A DNA stretch of 64,000 nucleotides from positions 1 to 64,000 of the forward strand of contig JAEOTK010000002.1 of the NCBI GenBank assembly GCA_016839875.1, given 5' to 3'. The translations under genes were made by a program, and so were the position numbers. A model generated the notes under the pieces. That model ran no database searches. It was not told where the DNA came from and saw only the letters and a program-made list of their open reading frames with translations. Source of the stretch: Candidatus Heimdallarchaeota archaeon (lineage in GTDB: Archaea > Asgardarchaeota > Heimdallarchaeia > Heimdallarchaeales > Heimdallarchaeaceae). Shown piece by piece: positions 1 to 8,161 of this stretch (positions are counted from its first letter, which is position 1; each line of letters begins with the position of its first letter).

Positions 1-431
1 ATCATATACAAAGCAGGAGTACGATATTTTCGAAAAATTGGGTCGTCCCAAGTAAGAAAGAATGCCGCAAGAAATGCAAAAACTAACCCAATTGGGACAA
101 GTAGATTCGAAGGAAAGTCAAAGAATAGAATCCTTACTGTTTCTTCATTCCTATGTCCTTCAAACATGATATAGAAGTAAACAACAAATGCTACTAAAAC
201 AAGAGAGAATGAATACCTGAAGATTCTGTTCTTGAAAGGAGAAAGAATAGGTTGTATTTTTTCTCCAAAGGATTCTAGTTTAGTTTCTAGATTTTTTCTC
301 CAGATAGAAAGTGATTTTTCTGATTCCATTGTTGAAGAATTGATTTCTAGAGAGTCATCTGATATATCTTTCATTGATTTCTTAAGATTTGCAGATTCCT
401 CTTTATCCTCCTTCTTCAAGTTCTCATCCAT
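1..431 (-). CDS. Membrane protein, 3' part cut off by the window edge
   Basis: Reading the minus strand from an ATG at 431 gives about 143 codons without a stop up to the window edge, so the C-terminus is missing. The first 65 residues are charged and rich in Ser, Glu and Lys, as in a cytoplasmic tail. Two hydrophobic segments follow at about residues 73-90 and 108-125, separated by a short polar loop. I do not recognise a family. The plus-strand reading frame over the same bases is low in complexity and looks like its shadow. Confidence 0.55.
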   Translation of the reverse strand, partial: MDENLKKEDKEESANLKKSMKDISDDSLEINSSTMESEKSLSIWRKNLETKLESFGEKIQPILSPFKNRIFRYSFSLVLVAFVVYFYIMFEGHRNEETVRILFFDFPSNLLVPIGLVFAFLAAFFLTWDDPIFRKYRTPALYM

Positions 432-585
432 TTGTTCTCACACTATTCAGATCTTTGTTTTCGAATATCTCTCTATAAGAAATCTATTGGGATTAGAAAT
501 GTTCCAGTTTAATACTCTTTCTCTCCCCATTTGTTAAATATAACGCTTATCCAAAATAAAGTGGAAATTTGAAGAGACTTATTTA

Positions 586-795
586 TTAGTCGTCTTCAAA
601 AATGACATTATTGTATGCAAATTCCACATTAGGAAAACGGAAGTCTGTAGACTGCTTTGTAGCATAATGCTCTCTATAAAAATCACGTAAAGCTAGTCTT
701 ATTGCTTCTGATCTTGATGCATATTTCCCCTGCAGAACCATTTCATCCAGAATTTCTACGAACTCACTCGGAAGCCTTATTGATATTAGATTCAC
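586..795 (-). CDS. Ribbon-helix-helix (CopG/Arc-type) DNA-binding protein
   Basis: A 69-residue protein whose N-terminus (NLISIRLPSEF) is the beta strand of a ribbon-helix-helix fold, followed by helix A (about 11-20) and helix B (SRSEAIRLALRDF, about 27-39). Such proteins bind DNA as dimers through the paired N-terminal strands. The C-terminal 25 residues are acidic and aromatic and could be an interaction tail. An earlier GTG at 813 would add six residues, but the GTG at 795 has a GGTGA-like ribosome site five bases upstream and starts exactly at the strand. The target is unknown. The gene stands alone between two short intergenic gaps. Confidence 0.75.
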   Translation of the reverse strand: MNLISIRLPSEFVEILDEMVLQGKYASRSEAIRLALRDFYREHYATKQSTDFRFPNVEFAYNNVIFEDD

Positions 796-973
796 TTGTT
801 CACCCCAATTCACAAATTCCTATACTGAATCATTAAAATTATGTGCTTTTTCACATTTATATTTTTGTAACACAGATGCATACATAGGACTAAGTTGAGT
901 GACTCGTTACAAGTTGTTATTTAAGGTTTGTCAAAGATTTTGCAGTATCGTAGACTAACAGATAATTTTTCTT

Positions 974-987
974 ATTCTTAGAAGAAT
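974..987 (-). terminator. Small inverted repeat after the acetyltransferase gene
   Basis: A perfect 6-bp inverted repeat with a 2-base centre abuts the stop codon of the acetyltransferase gene (988). On the minus strand it is followed by an A/T-rich stretch. It could act as a weak hairpin at the transcript end. The loop is tight, so the real stem would be shorter. This is a structural guess only. Confidence 0.25.
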
Positions 988-1557
988 CTAAAGGTTGATT
1001 TCTTTGTTACATTTATCACATTTCAAGATAGTTCCTGAGGGTAGGGGGTCCTTAGCTTTGGCTATAACATCACCACAATAGCAAACATATCCTTGTAGTT
1101 TTGCAGGATTACCAAAAACGAGAGCAAAGGGATTAACATCTTTTGTAACTACACTTCCTGCACCAATCATAGAAAATTCTCCTACTGTTATTCCACATAT
1201 TATGGTCGAGTTAGCACCTAGTGATGCTCCTTTCTTTACTAAAGTTTCAATTAATTCCCAATCAACATTAGTAGCTCTTGGGAGAAAATCATTTGTAAAA
1301 CATACATGTGGTCCAACAAAAACATCGTCTTCAATTGTAACGCCATGATAAATTGAAACAAGATTCTGTATCTTTACATTATTACCTATTGAAACACCAA
1401 AGTCTATGAAAACAGATTTACCAATGATACAATTCTTTCCTAAATTGGCTCCAGTTCTAACTTGAACTTGATGCCAAATTTTTGTTCCTTCACCGATAAT
1501 AACATTGTCTTCTACAAAGGCTGAAGGGTGTACAAAGAATTTACTCTCTTTATTCAT
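988..1557 (-). CDS. Hexapeptide-repeat acyltransferase (WbpD/WlbB-like) with Zn-ribbon-like tail
   Basis: A left-handed beta-helix acyltransferase of 189 residues. Repeated hexapeptide-type turns (VIIGEG, CIIGKS, VSIGNN, VTIEDD, TIICGITVGE, SMIGAGSVV) run from about residue 15 to 145, followed by the usual FGNPAKLQGYV closure. It most resembles the N-acetyltransferases that acetylate the 3-amino group of UDP-2-acetamido-3-amino-glucuronate (WbpD/WlbB). The last 35 residues carry two Cys pairs (CYC and CDKC), as in WbpD relatives with a small zinc site. It is the last gene of an operon with a Gfo/Idh oxidoreductase and a DUF362 protein, which fits modified amino-sugar synthesis for a surface glycan. 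The exact substrate is inferred. Confidence 0.8.
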   Translation of the reverse strand: MNKESKFFVHPSAFVEDNVIIGEGTKIWHQVQVRTGANLGKNCIIGKSVFIDFGVSIGNNVKIQNLVSIYHGVTIEDDVFVGPHVCFTNDFLPRATNVDWELIETLVKKGASLGANSTIICGITVGEFSMIGAGSVVTKDVNPFALVFGNPAKLQGYVCYCGDVIAKAKDPLPSGTILKCDKCNKEINL

Positions 1558-1609
1558 GTTTTTTTGAAGGAGTGAGGAAATAAAAAAGTTTACATCTATT
1601 TTCTAGATA

Positions 1610-2674
1610 TCACAATCCCTTAATTCTTAATTTAAGCTGAACAAAAGGTCGTTTCAACATTCCTTTCACAACTCTCCAAAAAATAGTCCTGTCAATTATT
1701 CCTGATTGAAGAGTGTTGTATTTACCTTGCTTTAGAACAATAAAACCAGCAGCAACATCTGATAGAAAAGCAGCTCTTACTTTTCTCCTTTCGTATCTCT
1801 TTGAAGCTCTTTTATGAATTCTAAATCCCCATCTTCGAACAATATATGAATACCAAGGTATCTGTTTGAAATGAAGTTTCGGAATTGATCCAACAAGTTC
1901 ATATTCAAGTTTACTTATACCCATTTTCTTTGCTGCTCGAATTACAGGTACAGACTTAGGATTTATCCCCATAACTCGTGCGGCTACACAATCAGTAACT
2001 ATGGGTTCAGTGCCAGAGATAATCAGGTTTGTTTCTAATCTATCGCCATCTGAAGGTCCAGATACTTCCATTGCGGATATTCCTTCTATAATTGAGATGT
2101 TTGGAGGAAAGAGTTCCATTAGATCAAGCATAACTTCATTCAAAAAAGGATGATAACGTTTCTTTGAGCGTCTTGATATTAAACCAAATTGGTTTTTTAG
2201 AACACATGTAATTCGATGCTGAGTATGAGTTTTGAGTTTAGCTACATTGATGTATTTTGTCATTTTGAGTAAAGTTTCGGAAATAGTTAGTTCTTGGAAA
2301 TAATAGCCATTTATCTCTAATCTATGTTTATTATCTGTTGAGAGATTTATTAATTCCACATTCTCAAACTGATCTTTAATATATTCATATCCCATTCTTG
2401 CAAATTCTTCATCCGCAGTTGCTAAAAAGTGGTCACTCTCAACAATTGCTATTGGACAAGAGGTCTGCTTCCTGACATATTTGATTATTGCTTCAACAAC
2501 AATTGGGTCTGTTGTACCACCTTGCTCTGGTGGCCTAAAATCGCAAAGATTAGGTTTTATCACAAGATAATCGTTTTCAGTAACAGAAAATCTGAATTTA
2601 TCTAGTATCTCAAAAATGATTTTCTCAACGTTTTCTTTGTTAACACTTTCTGAAACAATAACGATTGGTAACAT
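1610..2674 (-). CDS. DUF362 family protein
   Basis: A 354-residue protein of the DUF362 family, seen from the N-terminal motif YLVIKPNLCDFRPPEQGGTT, the central NVAKLKTHTQHRITCVLKNQFGL and the SGPSDGDRL segment. Some family members carry extra ferredoxin domains; this one has no CxxCxxC cluster and ends in a basic Lys/Arg-rich tail. The biochemical role of the family is not settled. A longer frame opens at 2731, but ATG 2674 follows the upstream stop codon by one base and has GGAGG six to seven bases ahead, so it is the better start. It is translationally coupled to the Gfo/Idh oxidoreductase gene. Confidence 0.8.
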   Translation of the reverse strand: MLPIVIVSESVNKENVEKIIFEILDKFRFSVTENDYLVIKPNLCDFRPPEQGGTTDPIVVEAIIKYVRKQTSCPIAIVESDHFLATADEEFARMGYEYIKDQFENVELINLSTDNKHRLEINGYYFQELTISETLLKMTKYINVAKLKTHTQHRITCVLKNQFGLISRRSKKRYHPFLNEVMLDLMELFPPNISIIEGISAMEVSGPSDGDRLETNLIISGTEPIVTDCVAARVMGINPKSVPVIRAAKKMGISKLEYELVGSIPKLHFKQIPWYSYIVRRWGFRIHKRASKRYERRKVRAAFLSDVAAGFIVLKQGKYNTLQSGIIDRTIFWRVVKGMLKRPFVQLKLRIKGL

Positions 2675-2675
2675 T

Positions 2676-3677
2676 CTAATCCTCCAAGAAAATTGTTTTT
2701 GGTTCCGAATCTTGGAGATAAGCTTTCTCAAGAATCTTTGAGTTTTGGATCAATTCTTCTTTCTTTGTTATGGGGGTTTCTTTTCCTTGAACAATGTTGT
2801 AGAAATGTAATAATTCATCATGAAAAGGTGAGATTGTATTATTTGGCTTAATCACTAAAGGAGGTTGAGCCAGAAAATCTTTTGCGTGGTAATGAATTTT
2901 CTTACTATCAGATAAAGCTCTAGCATATCCTTCAGTTCCAAAAATTGTGAAAGAATTTACCGTCAATCTATTCCATCCAATATTCAAAGAAACATGAACA
3001 TCATTTTCGAAATTTAATGAGAGATATGCTGTATCATCCACAGGAGATTTTTTCTCTTTTGTTGATATTCTTGACTGTAATGAGATTGCTTTTCCGAAAT
3101 ACCAAGTAGCAAGGTCAACAAAATGCATCATTTCGAATAATGCCCCTCCTCCCTTTTGTTTATCTTGTTGGAACATAGTAACACTTGGCCATTTTAGAGC
3201 ATTTGCAAAATGCAAACCATGACCTCCTATTATCTGACCAAACATTTTCTTCTTAATCATCTCTTTTAGTTTGGAGTACTTCCCATCAAACCTCATTTGA
3301 TATCCAACAAGTAGTTGAACATTGTTTGATTTACAGATATCCAAAATCTCTTCAGTTTCCTCTACGTTCATTGCCAATGGTTTTTCACAGAATAGATGTT
3401 TGTTTCTTTGAGCAGATTGAATAATGAGTTCTTTGTGAGAAGAGGGGGGGGTAAGTATTAGCAGTGCATCTAAATCTTCATCATCCAATATTACTTTTGT
3501 ATCGGTCTTAATAGAAGCTTTTAATCTGAAAAAATCCTTTAGATGTGTTGCACGTTGTTCTTGTGAATCAACTAGATACTTTATGTTGAATTCTGGCATT
3601 CTCTGTAAAACAGGTAAGTGATAATACTCTGCAACAGCTCCACACCCAATTATTGCAAGATTGACCATTTCCTTCAT
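2676..3677 (-). CDS. Gfo/Idh/MocA family NAD(P)-dependent oxidoreductase
   Basis: A 333-residue sugar or sugar-nucleotide dehydrogenase. The N-terminal Rossmann motif is IIGCGAVAEYYHLPV (about 8-22), followed by the EKPLAMN motif (about 98-104) with the catalytic Lys and by a GGGALFEMMHFVDLATW segment (about 177-193) with the conserved His of the C-terminal Gfo/Idh domain. The next two genes are DUF362 and a WbpD-like acetyltransferase. By analogy with WbpB/WlbA this enzyme may oxidise the 3-position of a UDP-sugar before amination and acetylation, though no aminotransferase lies in the window. An ATG nine bases further in (MVNLAIIG) is an equally good start. Confidence 0.85.
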   Translation of the reverse strand: MKEMVNLAIIGCGAVAEYYHLPVLQRMPEFNIKYLVDSQEQRATHLKDFFRLKASIKTDTKVILDDEDLDALLILTPPSSHKELIIQSAQRNKHLFCEKPLAMNVEETEEILDICKSNNVQLLVGYQMRFDGKYSKLKEMIKKKMFGQIIGGHGLHFANALKWPSVTMFQQDKQKGGGALFEMMHFVDLATWYFGKAISLQSRISTKEKKSPVDDTAYLSLNFENDVHVSLNIGWNRLTVNSFTIFGTEGYARALSDSKKIHYHAKDFLAQPPLVIKPNNTISPFHDELLHFYNIVQGKETPITKKEELIQNSKILEKAYLQDSEPKTIFLED

Positions 3678-3728
3678 TCTAATATAATTTCTATCCTATC
3701 GCTTTAAAAATTATCTCAATATGGAATT

Positions 3729-4400
3729 TTATATTAAATATGAAAAAATCATTGAAGCAACAAATGCCATAATACCAACGATAATACCAATTAGAGCTGG
3801 AACCTTATGCTCTGAACTTAGTCCTACTCCAGCAATGATGTTAGCATACAAAGAGGTTATCGGAAAGATGATGTTGTTCGCTAAATTATATCCATAAAAC
3901 GCACTACCAAATCCTTGAAAAATCTCGAAATCAACAATTGATGTCTGAATTGTTGCAGGGGGTTGCCCTAAAGATACAAACAGTAACACAAGCAAACCGA
4001 TTACAACTGGAATTTGAGCAATGCTGTAAATGGAAACGGATCGGAGAAATTTTCCTTTACCTCCCAACAACAGCATTAAACCATATATCAATACTGACCA
4101 CACTATCACTTGAGGTATAGCAGATAGTGAAATTCCTATGTAATTACTCTGTTTGAATGATGCTACTTGATCAGCTGCAAATGGAACAAAAGAAACTTTA
4201 CTTACTAATAGAGCAAAGATACCTATTCTTAAGGCCATTAGAACCATTAAAACAACAGTCGGAACAACGATTAAGTAAGTTTTAGATAAATAAAGAAAAC
4301 TATACGAATCAAACAAATGGTGATTTACAATCCTTTTTAGAGGAGTCCCCTTGTAAAAATCTTCAAAGGTTTCATCTGTTTGAGTCTCATCTTGTTCCAT
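3729..4400 (-). CDS. Yip1-family integral membrane protein
   Basis: A 223-residue protein with an acidic cytoplasmic N-terminus (about 40 residues) and five hydrophobic segments (about 43-65, 88-113, 121-145, 175-195 and 202-223). The GGKGKFLRSVSIYSIAQIP segment between the second and third segments is typical of prokaryotic Yip1-domain proteins. Eukaryotic Yip1 proteins act with Rab GTPases in vesicle traffic; the archaeal function is unknown. A second Yip1-type protein lies at 33365-34189. An earlier TTG at 4409 is in frame, but the ATG at 4400 is preferred. Confidence 0.7.
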   Translation of the reverse strand: MEQDETQTDETFEDFYKGTPLKRIVNHHLFDSYSFLYLSKTYLIVVPTVVLMVLMALRIGIFALLVSKVSFVPFAADQVASFKQSNYIGISLSAIPQVIVWSVLIYGLMLLLGGKGKFLRSVSIYSIAQIPVVIGLLVLLFVSLGQPPATIQTSIVDFEIFQGFGSAFYGYNLANNIIFPITSLYANIIAGVGLSSEHKVPALIGIIVGIMAFVASMIFSYLI

Positions 4401-4493
4401 ATAAATCAATTATCATCATTAGTTGCGCTTTTTAAACAATGTTTTCTAGCCAAAATATTCTAAAGCCGAACATTAGAGATTAGTAATAAAAAT

Positions 4494-5246
4494 CTACTTT
4501 GAACAAGTAATACACTTCTCATCTTTTTCTACTTCAAAGGTTTCAAAAGTGTTGTACAAGATATCAGCATAAAGAATCTTATTCACCAATAATTTCTCTT
4601 TATCCCTAAAAATCAAAAATTTGATGGCTTCATTAGCTTCAATTATACCAAAAAAACCTGCAGTTGTTCCCATCACACCTTCTTCAGTTGTTGTTGGGTA
4701 GGAACCTCTTTCAGGAATCTCTTTGAATACACACCTGTAGCATGCAGTTTCATTTGGTATTACTGTTATTAATTGTCCTTCAAACTGATGAACCCCTCCT
4801 ATTACAAAAGGTATCTTGAGTTTTGTACATGTGTCATTTACTAGAAATTTCGTCTCGAAGTTATCACTGGCTTCAATAACAAAATCGTAACCAGTGAGAA
4901 TTTCTTCAATATTACTTGAGGATAAGTTATCTTTAATTTCCTTCAACTGTAAATCTGGATTCAGTTTTTGTAATTTTTCGTGAGCTGAAGAAGTTTTAGA
5001 TTTAGAAATATCAAACTCATTGTGCAATATTTGTCTATTAAGGTTAGATAATTCAACTTCATCTTTATCGACTATACTTATATGACCCACTCCAGCACTC
5101 GCTAGATAGTATAATGCCCCTGATCCTAAACCTCCCAGACCGATCACAATGATTTTACTATCCTTTAATACCAGTTGTCCTTCTAAACCGATATTCGGTA
5201 TAATCAATTGACGATTATACTTTTCTTTTTCTTTCTCAGTTAGCAT
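4494..5246 (-). CDS. ThiF/MoeB/HesA-family E1-like adenylyltransferase
   Basis: A 250-residue E1-like enzyme that would adenylate the C-terminus of a ubiquitin-like sulfur carrier (MoaD/ThiS/SAMP type). Visible features are RQLIIPNIGLEGQ at the start, the nucleotide-binding GLGGLGSGALYYLASAGVG, DKDEVELSNLNRQ and DFVIEASDNFETK. Two CxxC pairs (CYRC and CITC) form the usual structural zinc site. The usual conserved Cys region reads MGTTAG, so no obvious catalytic Cys is present at that place. The start at 5246 has AAGGT at good spacing; ATG 5252 is an alternative. No ubiquitin-like partner gene is adjacent. Confidence 0.85.
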   Translation of the reverse strand: MLTEKEKEKYNRQLIIPNIGLEGQLVLKDSKIIVIGLGGLGSGALYYLASAGVGHISIVDKDEVELSNLNRQILHNEFDISKSKTSSAHEKLQKLNPDLQLKEIKDNLSSSNIEEILTGYDFVIEASDNFETKFLVNDTCTKLKIPFVIGGVHQFEGQLITVIPNETACYRCVFKEIPERGSYPTTTEEGVMGTTAGFFGIIEANEAIKFLIFRDKEKLLVNKILYADILYNTFETFEVEKDEKCITCSK

Positions 5247-5320
5247 TCTCATTACCTTCAGTCTAATGGAGGAAAATACATCAATCTTTGATTTTCAGTT
5301 AGAATTTGTTTTTCAAGATA

Positions 5321-5725
5321 TTAAATGCTTGCTACATAGTCTTTTTCTATTAACTTCCTAAATTCTTCTATTTTCTTTAACACTTTTTTTGCTTCATTTG
5401 AAACTTTATCTGGAAGTTTAGCGAAATTTAATGCTTTTTCATAGCATTTTGAAAAATAATTCAACTGAAAAACAAGTTGCACTACCCGTGCATATTGAAA
5501 AACTTGCTCTGGATCAACCACTAAAGCTACTTTAAGTGATATTTCATTTTGCTCTTCTGGTGTTAAATCTATGTTCAATTCATCTCTGTTACAAAGATCA
5601 AATAATTTGTTTAATAGAAGCCTTCCTTGCTTTAAAACTTGAACTAATTCTTCTGCAATATCTGCAAGACCAGGAACTTCTCTTCCTATTACTTCCGCAT
5701 TTCCAGTAATACTATTAAGATGCAT
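5321..5725 (-). CDS. Hypothetical alpha-helical protein
   Basis: A 134-residue protein that I do not recognise. It is predicted to be mainly helical and soluble, with heptad-like stretches near residues 20-45 (IAEELVQVLKQGRLLLNKL) and at the C-terminus (VLKKIEEFRKLIEK). It has two Cys residues but no metal motif. The longer frame starts with GTG at 5734, and ATG 5725 is preferred. It lies between the E1-like gene and the ribophorin I homologue, all on the same strand but with 75- to 105-base gaps, so shared transcription is uncertain. Confidence 0.55.
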   Translation of the reverse strand: MHLNSITGNAEVIGREVPGLADIAEELVQVLKQGRLLLNKLFDLCNRDELNIDLTPEEQNEISLKVALVVDPEQVFQYARVVQLVFQLNYFSKCYEKALNFAKLPDKVSNEAKKVLKKIEEFRKLIEKDYVASI

Positions 5726-5830
5726 GTTGAACACAGATGGTTTGTATGAAAAAATTCGCTAGTGTTCTTATAAGTCTTTTCAGATTTCTAGATAGAAAAA
5801 ATTAGGAAAAAAAGAAAGAGAGTGTGAATT

Positions 5831-7930
5831 TTATGGTTCTAATAACATTCTTAAGCTAACCAAAATTCCATCAATTTCATTTTTCAGTTTTTCAATGGTT
5901 TGTTGTCTTTCGCGGAAAAGTTTTACATAAGATTCTTTTGTCATACTCTTTTTAACTCGATACTCTTGTTGCAGAGTTCTAAGATTGCGTCTTTCTTCGT
6001 ATAACTTCCTTTCTGCAATTTCAATTTTCTGAACTGAATCTTTATATCTTCCACCTTTTTCGACTAGATTTTGTTTAGTCTTCTTTAGAACTTCTTCTTC
6101 AGCTCGTAAACGTTTCTCAAGTTTTGTTCGCAAATCTTTTCCTTCTTTTGCTTTCATTTTCTTAGCAGCAATCTTTGCCCTAGTTTCTCTCAAACGTTCT
6201 CTAATTGAAAGGATTTCCTCATATTGCTTAACGAATTCTTCTATCTCACTTATTGGAATGAATTCTTTTTCTACTTCAACTCCAGCAACATCCTTAACTC
6301 GCTTTGATGACCATCTTATTCCTAAATAGATTGCGAAGATTAAACCAATACCTATAACTTGTAAGAAGTATGTCAACCATAAGTTAAAGGTTGAATAGTT
6401 ATACCTGATAACTAATGGTGCATTATCACTACCTGAGAATTCGTAAGTAGTATATTGAAGTATTCTCTTAAATCCTAAACCTAGAAAGCTAAATTCCTTT
6501 CTGTAATTCATCGACATATCCTGATAGGGATCAGGATTTCTATAATCTGATGAAACAAAAACAGCACCTTTAGGTAGAACAACATCTAAAACTAATTCAT
6601 CAATTGTCCAATTTATAACAGAGCAAGGTTCTAAATTCAATTCATATCTAATTGTTCCTTGTTCTTTTGAAAGAAAGGTATTGAGAGGTGTTTCATATTC
6701 AATTGTGAACGTTAGTTCATCTCCATTAAACAAAGGATAACGCGGAAATATTGCTAAACCTGGATGAAATGGAAAGATACTATCTCTGAGATTGTAAGAA
6801 CCTGCCTCAAATGCTTGTCCTGTTTCATCCTTTTGATAGTCTAAGTTTAGTGAACCTACATTATCTTTTAATGATGTTACTGTTGAATTTGGAGGTAAAA
6901 CTATAGTAAAAGCGTTGAGCGCATATAACTTGAAACTATCCAAGTAATAATTTTCTGGAGCTTCAGGCCCAAGAAAAACTAAATCTTGTTGCTCTGTAAT
7001 CTTTATTATTCCATAAGGATTTACTTCTAACCTACGATAAATCTTTGTTGCTTTAAACAAGACAGCGTTGGTTGCTTCTTCTATTGCTTCATAGGTACTT
7101 ACAGAAGAAGTATAAACATTCATCAATAAATCATCAGCATATGATTGACTATAATTAAAGGCGGCTCTAGAAATATTAGACCATTGCAATGTATCTTGCG
7201 CTGGTTGTAGTAAGAAAGTCAAACCTTCTGTTGCATTTGTAGGTGTTATTGGTCGTTCTTCTGAATCTGAGAACTGATCATTCCCTTGTTTTAAGACAGT
7301 AGTTGTACTATTTACAATTGGAACATTATTGATTAGAGGGTACAATAGTTCCTTATAATGAAGTAGTTGTTCTTGATTTTCAAGAGAAACATTATATGGC
7401 ATAGAGAATTCCAAATACGCACTAATATAGAACAGATCATCTCTTTCTAAACTTGCTAGTGTCTTATTGAAAGGTACGACATATGTTGTATAGTTTAGCA
7501 TTTTGTTAAAAGTATATGTTCTTACTGCGTGAGATTCTAATAATCCTCCAAAAGAATTATTCGATGCCCTAAATGCGACAAAACGCAATTTTTCTATGTT
7601 GATATTAGGTAAAGTATAGTTGAAATATGTGATCGTTTCATTCCCAATAACTTTGAACTCAATGTTATCATGCAATGTTACTATACCATAATGTTCTAAG
7701 ATTATTGTTCTGTTATAAGAAACAGAAGCATTATACTCATAAGCTTCATCAGTGATGTCAGAAAAGCTAAAATCACCTATAGGATTTATGGATTCATCAT
7801 TTATATTCAGTTGTTCATTCTGTTGAAATGTATTTGCATTGCTCTGAGCTATACTAAACACTGCTAAAAAGGATAAACTAACAACAGCTAATAAAGCTAC
7901 AGCAAATATGGTATGTTTGTTTTTTTGCAT
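5831..7930 (-). CDS. Ribophorin I (OST1)-like membrane protein
   Basis: A 699-residue protein with a signal peptide (about 1-30), a large beta-rich ectodomain with many NxS/T sequons, one transmembrane helix (about 516-538) and a long basic coiled-coil cytoplasmic tail. The ectodomain and tail match human ribophorin I by recall: RRLEVNPYGIIKITEQQDL, FPRYPLFNGDELTFTIEY, WTIDELVLDVVLPKGA and LVIRYNYSTFNLWL before the membrane helix, and an ending (ESYVKLFRERQQTIEKLKNEID) that parallels the ribophorin C-terminus. In eukaryotes ribophorin I belongs to the oligosaccharyltransferase complex. Homologues are reported in Asgard archaea. No STT3/AglB gene is present here. A GTG at 7936 is an alternative start. 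Confidence 0.72.
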   Translation of the reverse strand: MQKNKHTIFAVALLAVVSLSFLAVFSIAQSNANTFQQNEQLNINDESINPIGDFSFSDITDEAYEYNASVSYNRTIILEHYGIVTLHDNIEFKVIGNETITYFNYTLPNINIEKLRFVAFRASNNSFGGLLESHAVRTYTFNKMLNYTTYVVPFNKTLASLERDDLFYISAYLEFSMPYNVSLENQEQLLHYKELLYPLINNVPIVNSTTTVLKQGNDQFSDSEERPITPTNATEGLTFLLQPAQDTLQWSNISRAAFNYSQSYADDLLMNVYTSSVSTYEAIEEATNAVLFKATKIYRRLEVNPYGIIKITEQQDLVFLGPEAPENYYLDSFKLYALNAFTIVLPPNSTVTSLKDNVGSLNLDYQKDETGQAFEAGSYNLRDSIFPFHPGLAIFPRYPLFNGDELTFTIEYETPLNTFLSKEQGTIRYELNLEPCSVINWTIDELVLDVVLPKGAVFVSSDYRNPDPYQDMSMNYRKEFSFLGLGFKRILQYTTYEFSGSDNAPLVIRYNYSTFNLWLTYFLQVIGIGLIFAIYLGIRWSSKRVKDVAGVEVEKEFIPISEIEEFVKQYEEILSIRERLRETRAKIAAKKMKAKEGKDLRTKLEKRLRAEEEVLKKTKQNLVEKGGRYKDSVQKIEIAERKLYEERRNLRTLQQEYRVKKSMTKESYVKLFRERQQTIEKLKNEIDGILVSLRMLLEP

Positions 7931-8083
7931 GCTCACAAACCTCGTCTTTTCTAATCTTTGTCTGGAAGAGGAGGAACGATTTTAAATATTTTGGCTTTAA
8001 ATACATTTTATGCTTTTATCAGAATCTGATAGAAAAATAAGATATTTCTGAAATCAAGTAACAGAGATATGCTTTAGTATTGG

Positions 8084-8093
8084 TTATTTAAAA
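8084..8093 (+). promoter_or_regulatory. TATA-like box upstream of deoC-mutS-mutL
   Basis: The sequence TTATTTAAAA lies about 70 bases before the GTG start of deoC, placing a transcript start near 8115 and leaving a short leader. It resembles archaeal TATA boxes elsewhere in the window. No experimental support. Confidence 0.4.
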
Positions 8094-8120
8094 ATTCACA
8101 GAATCGTGTATTTGCACCAC

Positions 8121-8133
8121 ACATTCGGAATGT
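8121..8133. repeat. 6-bp inverted repeat, possible operator
   Basis: ACATTC and GAATGT flank a single base, giving a perfect 6-bp dyad between the TATA-like box and the start codon of deoC. It is placed where a repressor could block initiation. A second short palindrome (CACTATAGTG, 8153-8162) overlaps the start codon itself. Confidence 0.35.
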
Positions 8134-8161
8134 TTTTGTATTTTTAATACTTCACTATAGT

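Noticed and set aside
232..537. Plus-strand frame of 101 codons near the left edge
   Set aside because: It is rich in Ser and Phe and lies opposite a membrane-protein frame that starts at 431 and stays open to the edge. It looks like the antisense shadow of that gene.
865..912. Inverted repeat TTGTAAC ... GTTACAA upstream of the ribbon-helix-helix gene
   Set aside because: The 7-bp arms are 34 bases apart with no TATA-like element between them. In A/T-rich DNA this can occur by chance, so it is not listed as an operator.
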